The notes under the pieces are model-generated. The model did no database searches, was not told the DNA's origin, and saw nothing but the letters and a program-made list of their open reading frames with translations. From assembly GCA_035713725.1 (NCBI GenBank), contig DASTMZ010000125.1:1-27768 (forward strand): 27,768 bases of DNA. The letters are read 5' to 3'. Source of the stretch: DASQPR01 sp035713725. GTDB taxonomy: Bacteria; Actinomycetota; Actinomycetes; Mycobacteriales; Micromonosporaceae. Shown piece by piece: positions 1 through 8,084 of this stretch (positions are counted from its first letter, which is position 1; each line of letters opens with the position of its first letter). Made by a program: the position numbers and the translations under genes.

Positions 1-233
1 AAGCTGCCCACCGCCGTCGAGCAGGTCGGCACCGCGACGCCATCGGCAAGTACCGCGCACGCTCGGCACTGCTCGACACCGCACCCGTATTTCGCGCCGG
101 TCAGCCCGAGGTCGTTACGCAACACCTCGAGGAACGGGGTCACTGGATCGACGGCGACTCGGACCGAGGCACCGTTGACGTTCAGCTCGATTGTTCCGGC
201 ATCCTCGGGTGCTGCGCGATGCTCGTCGGCCAC
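1..233 (-). CDS. (2Fe-2S)-binding small subunit of a molybdenum hydroxylase, partial
   Basis: The 77 visible codons begin at a GTG and stay open to the window edge. They encode an N-terminal plant-type ferredoxin domain: a beta strand ending in LNVNGASV, then LEVLRNDLGLTGAKYG, then the cluster-binding cysteines in CGVEQCRAC, with a fourth cysteine 11 residues later (spacing C-x4-C-x2-C-x11-C). This is the hallmark of small subunits of the xanthine dehydrogenase / isoquinoline 1-oxidoreductase / nicotinate dehydrogenase family, which pass electrons from a molybdopterin large subunit. The C-terminal [2Fe-2S] helical domain would lie outside the window. The start lies about 20 bases after the permease stop on the same strand, but no clear ribosome binding site is visible and a functional link to the transporter is unlikely. 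The family call is firm; the substrate is unknown. Confidence 0.85.
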   Translation of the reverse strand, partial: MADEHRAAPEDAGTIELNVNGASVRVAVDPVTPFLEVLRNDLGLTGAKYGCGVEQCRACAVLADGVAVPTCSTAVGS

Positions 234-252
234 GACGCACCACGCTACGCCG

Positions 253-1764
253 TCACGCGGTACGCAACTCGTCGACGCTGGTGCTGGCCTTCAGGAACAG
301 CAGGCCGATCGCGACGGTCAACGCCACCGCTCCGACCGACACGCCGACGACCAGGCCGAGATTCGCCCACGGCACCGGTACGGCACCAACGACATCCGGA
401 ATCTTGATCACCGGCCCGTCGCCGGTCTGGATTGAGCCGGCCCCTGCGTGCACCGACGTACCCGTGACGAATCTGCCGATCAACAGTCCGGCCGTGGTGG
501 CCAGGGTCAGCGCGGGTACGGCCACCGCAAGGCTCTGCCATAGCTGGGCGCGGGCGAGCACCGATCGGGGTACGCCGGCCGCGACAACTCCCGCGTACCC
601 ACGGCGGCGCGACACGATTGCCTCGCTGATCGCGACGAGTTGGCCGAGCGCGCCGATCACCGCGGCCAGCAGAACCGCGATCGCGACGAGCAGTGTGGCG
701 TTCGTGTAGAACGAGTCCGGCGGTGACGCCTCGTATGGCTGGTGCAGGAGCGTCGCCATGAGCCGGTTCTGTGCCTCGGTGGTCGCGGCCATCGACACGA
801 AGTGCTGGTATACGACGGCCGTACCGCCACCGAACACCGCCGCGACCATCAGCACGCCGAAGGCGCGGCTGCCCTGCCACGGGTCGGCGATCAGCCGCGC
901 CGCCGCCAGTTGGCCGGCCGCTCGTCGACTTGCTCGGCGCAACACGCAACCGGTGGCGTACGCGATCCACCCGGCGCCGACCACCACGCCGAGCACGGTC
1001 ATCAGGACGCCGACGTAGAAGATCGTGAGGGTCAACGAGGCCGGGATCGCGATGCGATGGTGCGATAGGAACCGGACCAGCGGCGCGAAGCCGGCGAACG
1101 TCAGAAGGCCGATCAGGATCAGGATGCCGGGCCAGACGCGGGGTGGCCGTCGGCGTGGGCCGCGCCGGACCACGCCGAGCGGACTGGTGGTGACCGCGCG
1201 CAGCAACCAGGCGGACGCGAGCGCGACGACGACCGGCAGCGCCACGGCGACCACGACGATGACCCAAAGGCTCGGGAGTACGTCGGTCGGCAGCGTCCGC
1301 TGTCCGTGCGCGTTGACGTTGTCGAGCACCCGCCGCAGTACGAAATACGAAGCGACGCCGAGCGCCGAGCCGAGCAATGCCGACGCGCCGCTCTCACCAG
1401 CGCCGATCGCGACCGCCTGGCGTGGCGTCGCGCCGGCCAGCCGCATGGCGGCGATGCGTCGGTCGCGCGCCGGTGCGCCGAGCCGCGCACACTGACCGAC
1501 AAACGCAAGCACCGGGATGGTCAACAGCACAAAGGCGGTCACCACACCGGGCCGCAGCCCGGGCTCGCGCAACAGAGCGCTCGTGTAGCGGTTGTCGTCG
1601 GCCGCCGAACCCAGGTCCGAGCCGGCGAAGCCGAGCGCCGCTACCGTCGCGGCGCAGAGCCAGCCGAGTGTCGCCAGTGCCGAGCCGAACGCGGTCAGCA
1701 GGAGCCGTACGCTGTCCGTCCGCGTACCGGACGCGGCAAGCCGTACCAATGTCGAAGCTCTCAT
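253..1764 (-). CDS. FtsX-like ABC transporter permease
   Basis: A 503-residue integral membrane protein with about eight to ten hydrophobic segments. The layout fits two FtsX-type permease units: an N-terminal helix (about residues 20-48), a short extracellular part, then a block with RRIAAMRLAGATPRQ, the cytoplasmic coupling segment typical of FtsX/MacB permeases. A second similar segment, RRRGYAGVVAAGVPRS, lies near residue 390. Its ATG overlaps the stop of the upstream ATPase gene by four bases (ATGA), so the two are translationally coupled and form one transporter. In this family such pairs usually export lipids, peptides or antibiotics, or drive mechanotransmission rather than import. 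The substrate cannot be read from the sequence. Confidence 0.9.
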   Translation of the reverse strand: MRASTLVRLAASGTRTDSVRLLLTAFGSALATLGWLCAATVAALGFAGSDLGSAADDNRYTSALLREPGLRPGVVTAFVLLTIPVLAFVGQCARLGAPARDRRIAAMRLAGATPRQAVAIGAGESGASALLGSALGVASYFVLRRVLDNVNAHGQRTLPTDVLPSLWVIVVVAVALPVVVALASAWLLRAVTTSPLGVVRRGPRRRPPRVWPGILILIGLLTFAGFAPLVRFLSHHRIAIPASLTLTIFYVGVLMTVLGVVVGAGWIAYATGCVLRRASRRAAGQLAAARLIADPWQGSRAFGVLMVAAVFGGGTAVVYQHFVSMAATTEAQNRLMATLLHQPYEASPPDSFYTNATLLVAIAVLLAAVIGALGQLVAISEAIVSRRRGYAGVVAAGVPRSVLARAQLWQSLAVAVPALTLATTAGLLIGRFVTGTSVHAGAGSIQTGDGPVIKIPDVVGAVPVPWANLGLVVGVSVGAVALTVAIGLLFLKASTSVDELRTA

Positions 1765-2516
1765 TGTCCGCTCGCCCAGGCGTGTCGCGGTCCGGCCGCC
1801 GCTGGACCGGTGCCAGCGGCGGCCGGCGACGACATCGGGAACCCCAGCCCCGTCGGATCGAGCATGCCGTCCCGCAGCGCAACCTCGCGATCGGCGTGCG
1901 CGGCGACGGTGGCCTCGTGCGTCACGAGCACCACCGCCGTCCCCTGTTCGCGCACGACGCGCACGATGTGGCCGAGCACCGCTTCGCCGGTCAGGGTGTC
2001 CAGCGCACCGGTCGGCTCGTCCGCGAACAGCACGCGCGGTTCGGTGACGAGCGCACGGCCGAGCGCGACCCGCTGCGCCTGGCCGCCGGACATCTCGCCG
2101 GGCAGGTCACGCCCAACGTCGGCGACGCCGAGCCGGTCCAGCCAGACCATCGCGGCGCTGCGCGCCTCGCGTCGCCGGGTGCCGCGCAGCAGCAGCGGCA
2201 GCGCGACGTTGTCGACCGCTGGCAACTCCGCGACGAGCTGGCCGAATTGGAACAGCAAGCCGAAGTCGCCGCGTCGCAGCGCCGAGCGCTCCGACTCGGT
2301 GCGCGTGTCGAGCCGGGCGCCGCGGTAGCTGATCTCGCCCGCGTCCGGTCGCATGATGCCGGACAGGCAGTAGAGCAACGTTGACTTGCCGCAGCCGCTC
2401 GGTCCGGTGACGGCCACGATCTCGCCCTCGCCGACGTCGATCGTCACGCCACGCAGCGCCGGGGAGTTCCCGTACGACTTGACGACGCCACGCGCCGCGA
2501 GCAGTACCTCGGTCAT
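1761..2516 (-). CDS. ABC transporter ATP-binding protein, MacB/LolD type
   Basis: A 251-residue ATPase subunit with the complete motif set: Walker A GPSGCGKST (residues 38-46), Q-loop LLFQFGQL, signature MSGGQAQRVALGRAL (Met replaces the usual first Leu), Walker B RVLFADEP followed by TGALD, and the switch histidine in LVTHE. The TGALD segment and FtsX-like partner place it with the MacB/LolD export group. The open frame extends much further upstream, but the ATG used here overlaps the padR stop as ATGA and starts just before the expected first strand (VLLAARGVVKSYG). The C-terminal 30 residues are Ala/Gly/Pro-rich and poorly conserved. Confidence 0.93.
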   Translation of the reverse strand: MTEVLLAARGVVKSYGNSPALRGVTIDVGEGEIVAVTGPSGCGKSTLLYCLSGIMRPDAGEISYRGARLDTRTESERSALRRGDFGLLFQFGQLVAELPAVDNVALPLLLRGTRRREARSAAMVWLDRLGVADVGRDLPGEMSGGQAQRVALGRALVTEPRVLFADEPTGALDTLTGEAVLGHIVRVVREQGTAVVLVTHEATVAAHADREVALRDGMLDPTGLGFPMSSPAAAGTGPAAAGPRHAWASGQ

Positions 2517-3049
2517 TTGCGGATCTCCTCGTCGAGTTCGGCGACGCGCGCGAGCGTGGTGGCCAGCCACCGCAGGTCGGCGTCGAGGTGGACGATCGCG
2601 TAGTCGGCGGCGATGACGGCGCCGACACCGGCGTGCGGATCGGTCTTGACGCGAGTGAGCTCGCGCAACCGATCGGTGTGTGCCTTGCGCTGCGCGGTCA
2701 GATATCGCCGCGCACGGTCGCGGTCCGCGGCGAGCAGCGCTACGACCACCTTGGCGAGCAACGCGCTGGAGGCATGTGGCGCCGGCGGTTCGACTTCGTC
2801 GAGCCACGCGTCAAGCGACGTCCGGCCGACGGTGGTGACCCGGAACGAGGTCCGGTCCGGTCCGCCGACCCGCTCCGCGCCGTCCGGCGCGACGAGGCCA
2901 TCGCGCTCCATCCGGCCGAGCGTCGCGTAGACCTGACCGAAGGCCAGCGGCTTGGCGCCGGGCAGCACCGCGTCGTGCGCCTGCTTGAGCTCGTACCCGT
3001 GTTGTGGGTGCTTGCTGAGCAGGCCGAGCAGCACGTGCGCGGTGGACAT
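2513..3049 (-). CDS. PadR family transcriptional regulator
   Basis: A 178-residue protein with the PadR winged-helix domain: HVLLGLLSKHPQHGYELKQ, followed by FGQVYATLGRMERDGLV (recognition helix and wing) and a C-terminal helical dimerisation part (about residues 95-175). A GTG nine bases upstream is also in frame, but the ATG chosen gives the normal family N-terminus and leaves the inverted repeat at 3056-3078 just outside the gene. It is first in an operon with an ABC ATPase and permease, a common arrangement where PadR represses its own operon and is released by a toxic ligand. That regulatory role is inferred from the operator-like site and family behaviour. Confidence 0.9.
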   Translation of the reverse strand: MSTAHVLLGLLSKHPQHGYELKQAHDAVLPGAKPLAFGQVYATLGRMERDGLVAPDGAERVGGPDRTSFRVTTVGRTSLDAWLDEVEPPAPHASSALLAKVVVALLAADRDRARRYLTAQRKAHTDRLRELTRVKTDPHAGVGAVIAADYAIVHLDADLRWLATTLARVAELDEEIRK

Positions 3050-3055
3050 GTCGCA

Positions 3056-3078
3056 CACTATTCACCCAATGAATAGTG
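3056..3078 (-). promoter_or_regulatory. PadR operator candidate over the operon promoter
   Basis: A perfect inverted repeat, CACTATTCA - 5 bases - TGAATAGTG, ends 7 bases before the padR ATG. On the minus strand TTGACG (3081-3086) could be the -35, and AATAGT (3057-3062), inside the repeat, a -10 with an 18-base spacer. Transcription would then begin at about the ATG, giving a leaderless mRNA. The repeat is AT-rich in an otherwise GC-rich region and matches the short dyads PadR proteins bind. Autoregulation is an inference. Confidence 0.7.
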
Positions 3079-3102
3079 GGCGTCAAGCGCTAGACTTCTC
3101 GA

Positions 3103-3849
3103 TCACCGTGGCGGAACGCCCGATCGGATGCCCCAGCCGCCGTCCACGTCGATGGTCTGGCCGGTGATCCAGAACGCGCCGTCAGAGAGCAGCCACGCAA
3201 CCGCACCGGCCACGTCGTCCGGCTGACCCCATCGCTGCGCGAGTGGCATTCGCGACGCGACCCACGCGCGGGCGTCGTCGTCGGCGTACCCAGTGTCGAC
3301 CGGCCCGGGATTCACGCAGTTCACCGTGGCGCCAGTGGACGCGAGTGCGGCCGCAAGCGTCGCGGTGATGCCCTGGATGGCGGCCTTGCTCAGGACGTAC
3401 GGGATCTCGGTGGGCATCGGCGACTGGTGCACGCCGGTGGTGAAGAGCACGACACGGCGTACCCCGACCCGCGCGGCGGCCTGCACCAGCAACACGGTGG
3501 CGCGCGCATTTACCGCGAATGACGCGTCCATCTCCGCCGCCGTCACGGAGGCGAGATCCTGATCGCTCGACCGCGCGTGCACCGCGACGAGCGCGTCGAG
3601 CGATCCGAAGCGCGCGACATGGTCGGCGACGAGCCGTGCGGGTACGTCCGGGTCGGCGAGGTCGGCGGCCTGCCACCCCATGCCGGCCGGGCCGCCGGGT
3701 TCGTCGTCGCCGCCCCACGGCTGCTCGTTGTCGTGTGCCGGCCAGCCGGACAGCGACGCTTGCCATCCGTCGTCGCCGAGTCGTCCCGCGACGGCGTACG
3801 CGATGCCAATCCGACGGCTCACTCCGGTGATCAACGCGGTCTTCGGCAT
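3103..3849 (-). CDS. SDR family NAD(P)-dependent oxidoreductase
   Basis: A 248-residue classical short-chain dehydrogenase/reductase. Visible motifs are the cofactor-binding TGVSRRIG (residues 8-15), the structural Asn in AVNARA (N114), catalytic YVLSK (Y151, K155), NPGPVDTGY after strand 6, and the C-terminal ITGQTIDVDGGW typical of FabG-like members. The catalytic serine normally 13 residues before the Tyr is a threonine here (T138 in LFTTGV). The NNAG motif is also atypical (AVHARSS), as in the actinobacterial FabG-like branch with a long acidic loop after strand 2 (residues 39-58). The frame extends 34 codons further upstream, but the ATG at MPKTALITGV gives the standard N-terminus. The substrate is unknown. 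It lies on the same strand upstream of padR, with about 50 bases between them. Confidence 0.9.
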   Translation of the reverse strand: MPKTALITGVSRRIGIAYAVAGRLGDDGWQASLSGWPAHDNEQPWGGDDEPGGPAGMGWQAADLADPDVPARLVADHVARFGSLDALVAVHARSSDQDLASVTAAEMDASFAVNARATVLLVQAAARVGVRRVVLFTTGVHQSPMPTEIPYVLSKAAIQGITATLAAALASTGATVNCVNPGPVDTGYADDDARAWVASRMPLAQRWGQPDDVAGAVAWLLSDGAFWITGQTIDVDGGWGIRSGVPPR

Positions 3850-4056
3850 GCGCGGATTGTGCCAGCGGCCACCGACCGTGGCGAACGTGTTACTCGCCCG
3901 GCGCTCCAGTGGTTGGTGGCGTCGGATCCGGCGGCCGATGCTGGCAGTCACACCACGCCCGACCCGGGCACTTGTCGTGCCGCTTCGCGCGACACGCGCG
4001 ACAGATCACTAATTCAGCCTGCGCTTGCACGCCGAGTGCGTCAAGAATGGGCGGCG

Positions 4057-4602
4057 ATGGCACGGCAGATCTATACCCTCAAGATCACACTGGCCGATGT
4101 GACACCGCCGGTGTGGCGTCGCGTCGCGGTGCCCGGCGCGTACACGCTCGATCGAGTCCACCGTGTCATCCAGCTCGCGATGGGTTGGCAGGACTGCCAC
4201 CTGCACTCGTTCGACATCGGCACCGTACAGTTCGGGCAACCCGATCCGGACGGCCTGCTCGACATGCGCGACGAGATCGACAGCCGGCTCGACGACGTTG
4301 CCGCGAAGGACGACCGCTTCGGCTACACGTACGACTTCGGCGACTGGTGGGAGCACCACATCGCGGTCGAGGACGTGTTGGAGGCCGATCCGGACGAGCG
4401 GTATCCGACGTGTGTGGACGGCGCCGGTGCGTGCCCGCCCGAGGACGTCGGCGGCGTCTACGGCTTCGAGCGGTTCTGCGCCGCGATGGCCGACCCGGAT
4501 CATCCGGAGCACGCCGAGATGTTCGAGTGGTACGGCCGCGCGTTCGACCCTCGCGCGTTTTCGGTGGCGCGCGCCACGGCGCTCCTTCGACGGATGGCCT
4601 AG
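4057..4602 (+). CDS. plasmid pRiA4b ORF-3 family protein
   Basis: A 181-residue protein with the features of the PRiA4_ORF3-like family (IS1096 TnpR-like domain): the N-terminal strand YTLKITLADVTPPVWRRV, then LDRVHRVIQLAMGW, then HLHSFDIG. The centre has FGYTYDFGDWWEHHIAVED, and a cysteine-bearing CVDGAGACPPEDVGG segment is followed by a helical C-terminus with EWYGRAFDP. Members are widespread in actinobacteria and on plasmids; their biochemical function is not established. The ATG used gives the normal family start, although no strong ribosome binding site precedes it. Nothing else plasmid- or transposon-like is visible nearby, so the family name does not imply a mobile element here. Confidence 0.88.
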   Translation: MARQIYTLKITLADVTPPVWRRVAVPGAYTLDRVHRVIQLAMGWQDCHLHSFDIGTVQFGQPDPDGLLDMRDEIDSRLDDVAAKDDRFGYTYDFGDWWEHHIAVEDVLEADPDERYPTCVDGAGACPPEDVGGVYGFERFCAAMADPDHPEHAEMFEWYGRAFDPRAFSVARATALLRRMA

Positions 4603-4746
4603 CTCACCGGGCGAATCCGCGAACGTGACGCGGCGGCCGGGATGCCAACGACGCGAGTGACACCCCGACCACCGCTACGTCCACGGTAGAACGCGCGGCG
4701 CGATTCGCGTTGCCATTCGGCGTGCCGACCGGTGTCCGGTTCCTTA

Positions 4747-4782
4747 CGCGGCTTCCGCACGCGGCTTGCGCTACGCGGCTTC
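4747..4782. repeat. three short direct repeats, ACGCGGCTT
   Basis: ACGCGGCTT occurs three times (4747-4755, 4760-4768, 4774-4782), 13 and 14 bases apart, in the 263-base gap before the acyl-CoA synthetase gene. They could be regulator half-sites or remains of a slipped repeat. No promoter could be fixed in this gap. Confidence 0.4.
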
Positions 4783-4865
4783 CTCAGGCGGGTGGCGGGC
4801 GCGGGATGGCGCGGGCGCCGCGGTTCGGGCGACAATCGGGCGGGTGCGGCGTTCGGGAGGCGGCC

Positions 4866-6482
4866 ATGGTGCTTGCGTACGTGAACGGACCATCGACGGT
4901 GGCGTTGCTCGGCCAGACGATCGGGGAGAATCTCGCGGAGACCGTGGCAGCACACGGCGACCGTGAGGCGATGGTCGACTTCCCCTCCGGGCGGCGCTGG
5001 ACCTATCGCGCGCTCGCGGCCGACGTCGAAGCCGTCGCGAACGGTCTGCTCTCGCTGGGCGTCGAAGCTGGCGACCGCGTCGGGATCTGGGCGCCGAACC
5101 TGCCCGAGTGGGTGCTGGTGCAGTTCGCCACCGCCCGGGTCGGCGCGATCCTCGTCAACATCAATCCGGCGTACCGAAGCCATGAACTCGCGTATGTGCT
5201 CAAGCAGTCCGGCGTCCGTACCCTCGTGTCCGCCGAGACGTTCAAGACGTCCAACTACCGCGACATGATCGACGAGGTGCGTGGCGACTGCCCGGACCTG
5301 CTGGACATCGTCTACATCGGGACGCCGGGCTGGGACGAGATAGTGGCGGCCGGTGCATCGGTCGACACGGACGCGTTGACCGAACGCGAAGCATCGCTCG
5401 ACTTCGACGATCCGATCAATATCCAGTACACCTCGGGCACCACCGGATTCCCGAAGGGCGCCACGCTCTCGCACCACAACATCCTGAACAACGGCTACTT
5501 CGTGGCGCGGACCCAGAACTGGACCGAGCAGGACCGGGTGTGCGTACCGGTGCCGTTCTACCACTGCTTCGGCATGGTGATGGGCAATCTCGGCGCGGTC
5601 ACGCGTGGTGCGTGCATCGTGATTCCGGGGCCTGGGTTCGATCCGGCGACCACGCTGGCCGCCGTCGCGGCGGAACACTGCACGGTGCTCTACGGCGTAC
5701 CCACGATGTTCATCGCGGAGCTTGGCGATCCGACGTTCGCCGACCACGACCTGTCCTCGCTCCGGACCGGCGTGATGGCCGGATCGCCCTGCCCCGTGGA
5801 GGTCATGAAACGGGTCATCGCCGAGATGGGCATGGCCGAGGTGACGATCTGCTACGGCATGACCGAGACGTCACCGGTGTCGACGCAGACCCGCCCGGAC
5901 GACGACCTCGACCGCCGCGTGTCCACCGTCGGCACCGTGCACCCGCATCTCGAGGTGAAGGTCGTCGACCCGGCGACCGGTCGGACCGTGCAGCGCGGCG
6001 AGCCCGGCGAGTTCTGTACGCGGGGCTACAGCGTGATGCTCGGCTACTGGAACATGCCGGAGCGCACCGCCGAGGCGATCGACGCGGCACGGTGGATGCA
6101 TACCGGCGACCTGGCCGTGATGGACACCGACGGATATCTGTCGATCGTCGGGCGGATCAAGGACATGGTCATCCGCGGTGGCGAGAACGTCTACCCGCGG
6201 GAGATCGAGGAATTCCTTTACACCCACCCCGACATCGTCGACGCGCAGGTCATCGGCGTTCCGGACGAGAAGTTCGGCGAAGAGCTGATGGTGTGGATCC
6301 GCATGCGCGAGGGCGCGCCGCCCCTGGACGCCGAATCCTTACGCGCGTTCTGCGCGGGCAAGCTCGCGCACTACAAGATTCCTCGGTACGTGAAGATCGT
6401 CGACGCGTTCCCGATGACGGTGACCGGCAAGATCCGCAAGGTCGAGATGCGCGAGGTGTCGATCGCCGAACTCGGTCGCTAG
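4866..6482 (+). CDS. acyl-CoA synthetase, AMP-binding (ACSF2/FadD35-like)
   Basis: A 538-residue ANL-superfamily adenylating enzyme that activates a carboxylic acid (probably a medium- or long-chain fatty acid) to acyl-AMP and then acyl-CoA. Core motifs are in order: P-loop YTSGTTGFPKG (188-198), YGMTETSP (from 330), HTGDL (from 412), the hinge GRIKDMVIRGGENVYPREIE, and the C-terminal catalytic lysine in MTVTGKIRK. The REIEEF hinge and overall length resemble ACSF2/FadD35-type enzymes. The frame is open about 50 codons upstream, but a strong GGGAGG ribosome binding site (4855-4860) fixes the ATG. It stands alone, with no beta-oxidation neighbours, so the physiological substrate is not indicated. 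Confidence 0.92.
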   Translation: MVLAYVNGPSTVALLGQTIGENLAETVAAHGDREAMVDFPSGRRWTYRALAADVEAVANGLLSLGVEAGDRVGIWAPNLPEWVLVQFATARVGAILVNINPAYRSHELAYVLKQSGVRTLVSAETFKTSNYRDMIDEVRGDCPDLLDIVYIGTPGWDEIVAAGASVDTDALTEREASLDFDDPINIQYTSGTTGFPKGATLSHHNILNNGYFVARTQNWTEQDRVCVPVPFYHCFGMVMGNLGAVTRGACIVIPGPGFDPATTLAAVAAEHCTVLYGVPTMFIAELGDPTFADHDLSSLRTGVMAGSPCPVEVMKRVIAEMGMAEVTICYGMTETSPVSTQTRPDDDLDRRVSTVGTVHPHLEVKVVDPATGRTVQRGEPGEFCTRGYSVMLGYWNMPERTAEAIDAARWMHTGDLAVMDTDGYLSIVGRIKDMVIRGGENVYPREIEEFLYTHPDIVDAQVIGVPDEKFGEELMVWIRMREGAPPLDAESLRAFCAGKLAHYKIPRYVKIVDAFPMTVTGKIRKVEMREVSIAELGR

Positions 6483-6614
6483 TCCGCCGTAGCAACCGTT
6501 CGCTGCCGCGCGCGTCGCGCCCAGACTGTCCGCCCGGCGGTCCGTCCGACTGTCCGGCGCAGATCGCGACTCACCTCGCCTATTGACAGGCGCGTCCGGA
6601 CAAGGCAGCTTTCA

Positions 6615-6628
6615 TGGGAGCGCTCCCG
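6615..6628. promoter_or_regulatory. LacI/CebR-type operator
   Basis: TGGGAGCGCTCCCG contains a perfect 12-base palindrome (GGGAGCGCTCCC) and differs at one position from the CebR operator TGGGAGCGCTCCCA known from Streptomyces. It lies 163 bases before the lacI-family gene and 27 bases after TTGACA, where a bound repressor would block transcription. Autoregulation by the downstream LacI-type protein is the simplest reading. Confidence 0.75.
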
Positions 6629-6630
6629 CA

Positions 6631-6659
6631 GTGTTTAACAGTGGATATGTGTTAACACA
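6631..6659. promoter_or_regulatory. paired AT-rich palindromes GTGTTTAACA / TGTGTTAACACA
   Basis: TGTGTTAACACA (6648-6659) is a perfect 12-base palindrome. A related imperfect copy, GTGTTTAACA, starts 17 bases before it. The pair follows the CebR-type box and has a different sequence, so a second regulator or a second class of site is possible. Confidence 0.5.
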
Positions 6660-6790
6660 GTAGGTACACAGCGCTGGCGGGTCGGGGGAACGCTCGCAGG
6701 CCAGGGCGACACGCCACAGTGTCGTCGAGCCTCGCGGGCCAGGCGAGCCCCGGTGCGGTCGACGAGGACACGTGACCAGGGGGTAGGCGG

Positions 6791-7840
6791 ATGGTGAGCC
6801 AGCGGCAGCGGTCGCCCGGCCGGCCGACGCTCGAAGAGGTGGCGGCCGCCGCCGGCGTCGGTCGCGGCACCGTGTCCCGCGTGGTCAACGGCTCGCCGCA
6901 GGTCAGCCCGGCCGCCAAGGAAGCCGTCGAGCGTGCCATCGCCGATCTCGGGTACGTGCCGAATCGCGCCGCCCGTGCGCTCGTCACGCAACGAACCGAC
7001 TCAGTTGCGCTCGTGGTCTCCGAATCCGAGGACCGGGTGTTCGGCCAGCCGTTCTTCGCGGGCATCATCCGTGGCATCAGTTCGAGCCTCGCCGAAACGC
7101 CGTTGCAGCTATGGCTCGCGATGGCGCAGTCGTCCGCCGAACGGGTCCGGCTCAATCTGCACCTCACCCGTCAGCACGTCGACGGCGTGCTGCTGCTCTC
7201 GCTCCACGACGACGATCCGCTGCCGGCGCTGCTCGCCGACCGGGACCTGCCGGTCGTGCTGGGTGGTCGGACCGCATCCATGCTGGGTACGCCCGAGGCG
7301 GCGCCGGTGAGCTTCGTGGACGTCGACAATGTCGGTGGCGCGCGGCTGGCAACGACGCACCTGGTCGCGGCCAATCGGCGGCGCATCGCGACCATCGCCG
7401 GACCACAGGACATGGGTGCCGGTGTCGCCCGGCTCGCCGGCTATCGCGACGCCATGGCGGCCGAGTCGCGTACCGTCGACCCCCGACTCATCGCGTACGG
7501 CGACTTCACCGAAGACTCCGGCATCGTCGCGATGCGTCACCTGCTGGCCGCGCGTCCGGACATCGACGCGGTGTTCGCCGCCAACGATCCGATGGCGCTC
7601 GGCGCGCTGCGCGTGCTTCGGGACAGTGGACTGCGAGTGCCCGAGGACGTCGCCGTGGTCGGCTTCGACGACTCGGTGATCGCCAGCCAGACGCAGCCCA
7701 CGCTCACCTCGGTGCATCAGCCGATCGAGGAGATGGGCCGCGCGATGGTGCGTCTGCTCTACGACAAGATCCGCGGTATCCAGCCGGACGCGCCCTACAT
7801 CATCCTCGGCACGCACCTGGTGGAGCGCGACTCCGGCTGA
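6791..7840 (+). CDS. LacI family transcriptional regulator
   Basis: A 349-residue LacI/GalR repressor. The N-terminal helix-turn-helix and hinge helix occupy about residues 12-62 (LEEVAAAAGVGRGTVSRVVN, then VERAIADLGYVPNRAARALV). They are followed by a periplasmic-binding-protein-like sensor domain with GYRDAM, FAANDPMALGALRVL, and the C-terminal VPEDVAVVGFDDSVIA and PTLTSVHQP typical of sugar-responsive members. AGGGGG eight bases upstream supports the ATG. No sugar transporter or glycosidase gene adjoins it, so the ligand is open; the CebR-type box upstream suggests a beta-glucoside or cello-oligosaccharide regulator or simple autorepression. It is the last gene before the dcw cluster. Confidence 0.93.
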   Translation: MVSQRQRSPGRPTLEEVAAAAGVGRGTVSRVVNGSPQVSPAAKEAVERAIADLGYVPNRAARALVTQRTDSVALVVSESEDRVFGQPFFAGIIRGISSSLAETPLQLWLAMAQSSAERVRLNLHLTRQHVDGVLLLSLHDDDPLPALLADRDLPVVLGGRTASMLGTPEAAPVSFVDVDNVGGARLATTHLVAANRRRIATIAGPQDMGAGVARLAGYRDAMAAESRTVDPRLIAYGDFTEDSGIVAMRHLLAARPDIDAVFAANDPMALGALRVLRDSGLRVPEDVAVVGFDDSVIASQTQPTLTSVHQPIEEMGRAMVRLLYDKIRGIQPDAPYIILGTHLVERDSG

Positions 7841-7865
7841 CACGGACACTCCACTTCGCTCCCCA

Positions 7866-7884
7866 CCGTGGACGTGAGCCACGG
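7866..7884 (+). terminator. weak hairpin after the lacI-family gene
   Basis: CCGTGG - 7 bases - CCACGG lies 26 bases after the stop. There is no U-run, so termination here is only possible, not shown. Confidence 0.3.
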
Positions 7885-8056
7885 GCACCCGCATCCACCT
7901 GCGCCTACGCGCGTTGTACCGGTCGTCGGCCGGAGCCGCGCCGATCGCTTCGTGTGCGTGACGCGCCGATTGTCCGAATTATTCCTCCACTCCGCGAACA
8001 CGACGTTGAGCTGCGGATTTGTGGAGCGAATGCAGGTCGATCCGGCAGATTGGCGA

Positions 8057-8084
8057 TTGACGGTGGAGAGAAGTGGAGTACAGT
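8057..8084 (+). promoter_or_regulatory. mraZ (dcw cluster) promoter
   Basis: TTGACG (8057-8062) and TACAGT (8079-8084), with a 16-base spacer, form a good housekeeping sigma promoter inside the 335-base gap before mraZ. Initiation near 8091 would give a leader of about 85 bases. It is the only clear promoter before the long run of overlapping genes, so it probably drives much of the cluster. Confidence 0.7.

Larger units (their letters stand above)
6483..6790. promoter_or_regulatory. lacI-family gene upstream region
   Basis: No gene is visible in these 308 bases. They hold a perfect -35 hexamer TTGACA (6583-6588) without a convincing -10, a CebR-type palindrome, and a second palindrome 20 bases further on. 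The last 130 bases form a long, GC-rich leader ending in AGGGGG, the ribosome binding site of the lacI-family gene. Confidence 0.5.

Noticed and set aside
4057..4602. pRiA4b ORF-3-like gene as a sign of a plasmid or transposon
   Set aside because: No transposase, terminal repeats, attachment site or composition change is visible; the family is common on actinobacterial chromosomes.
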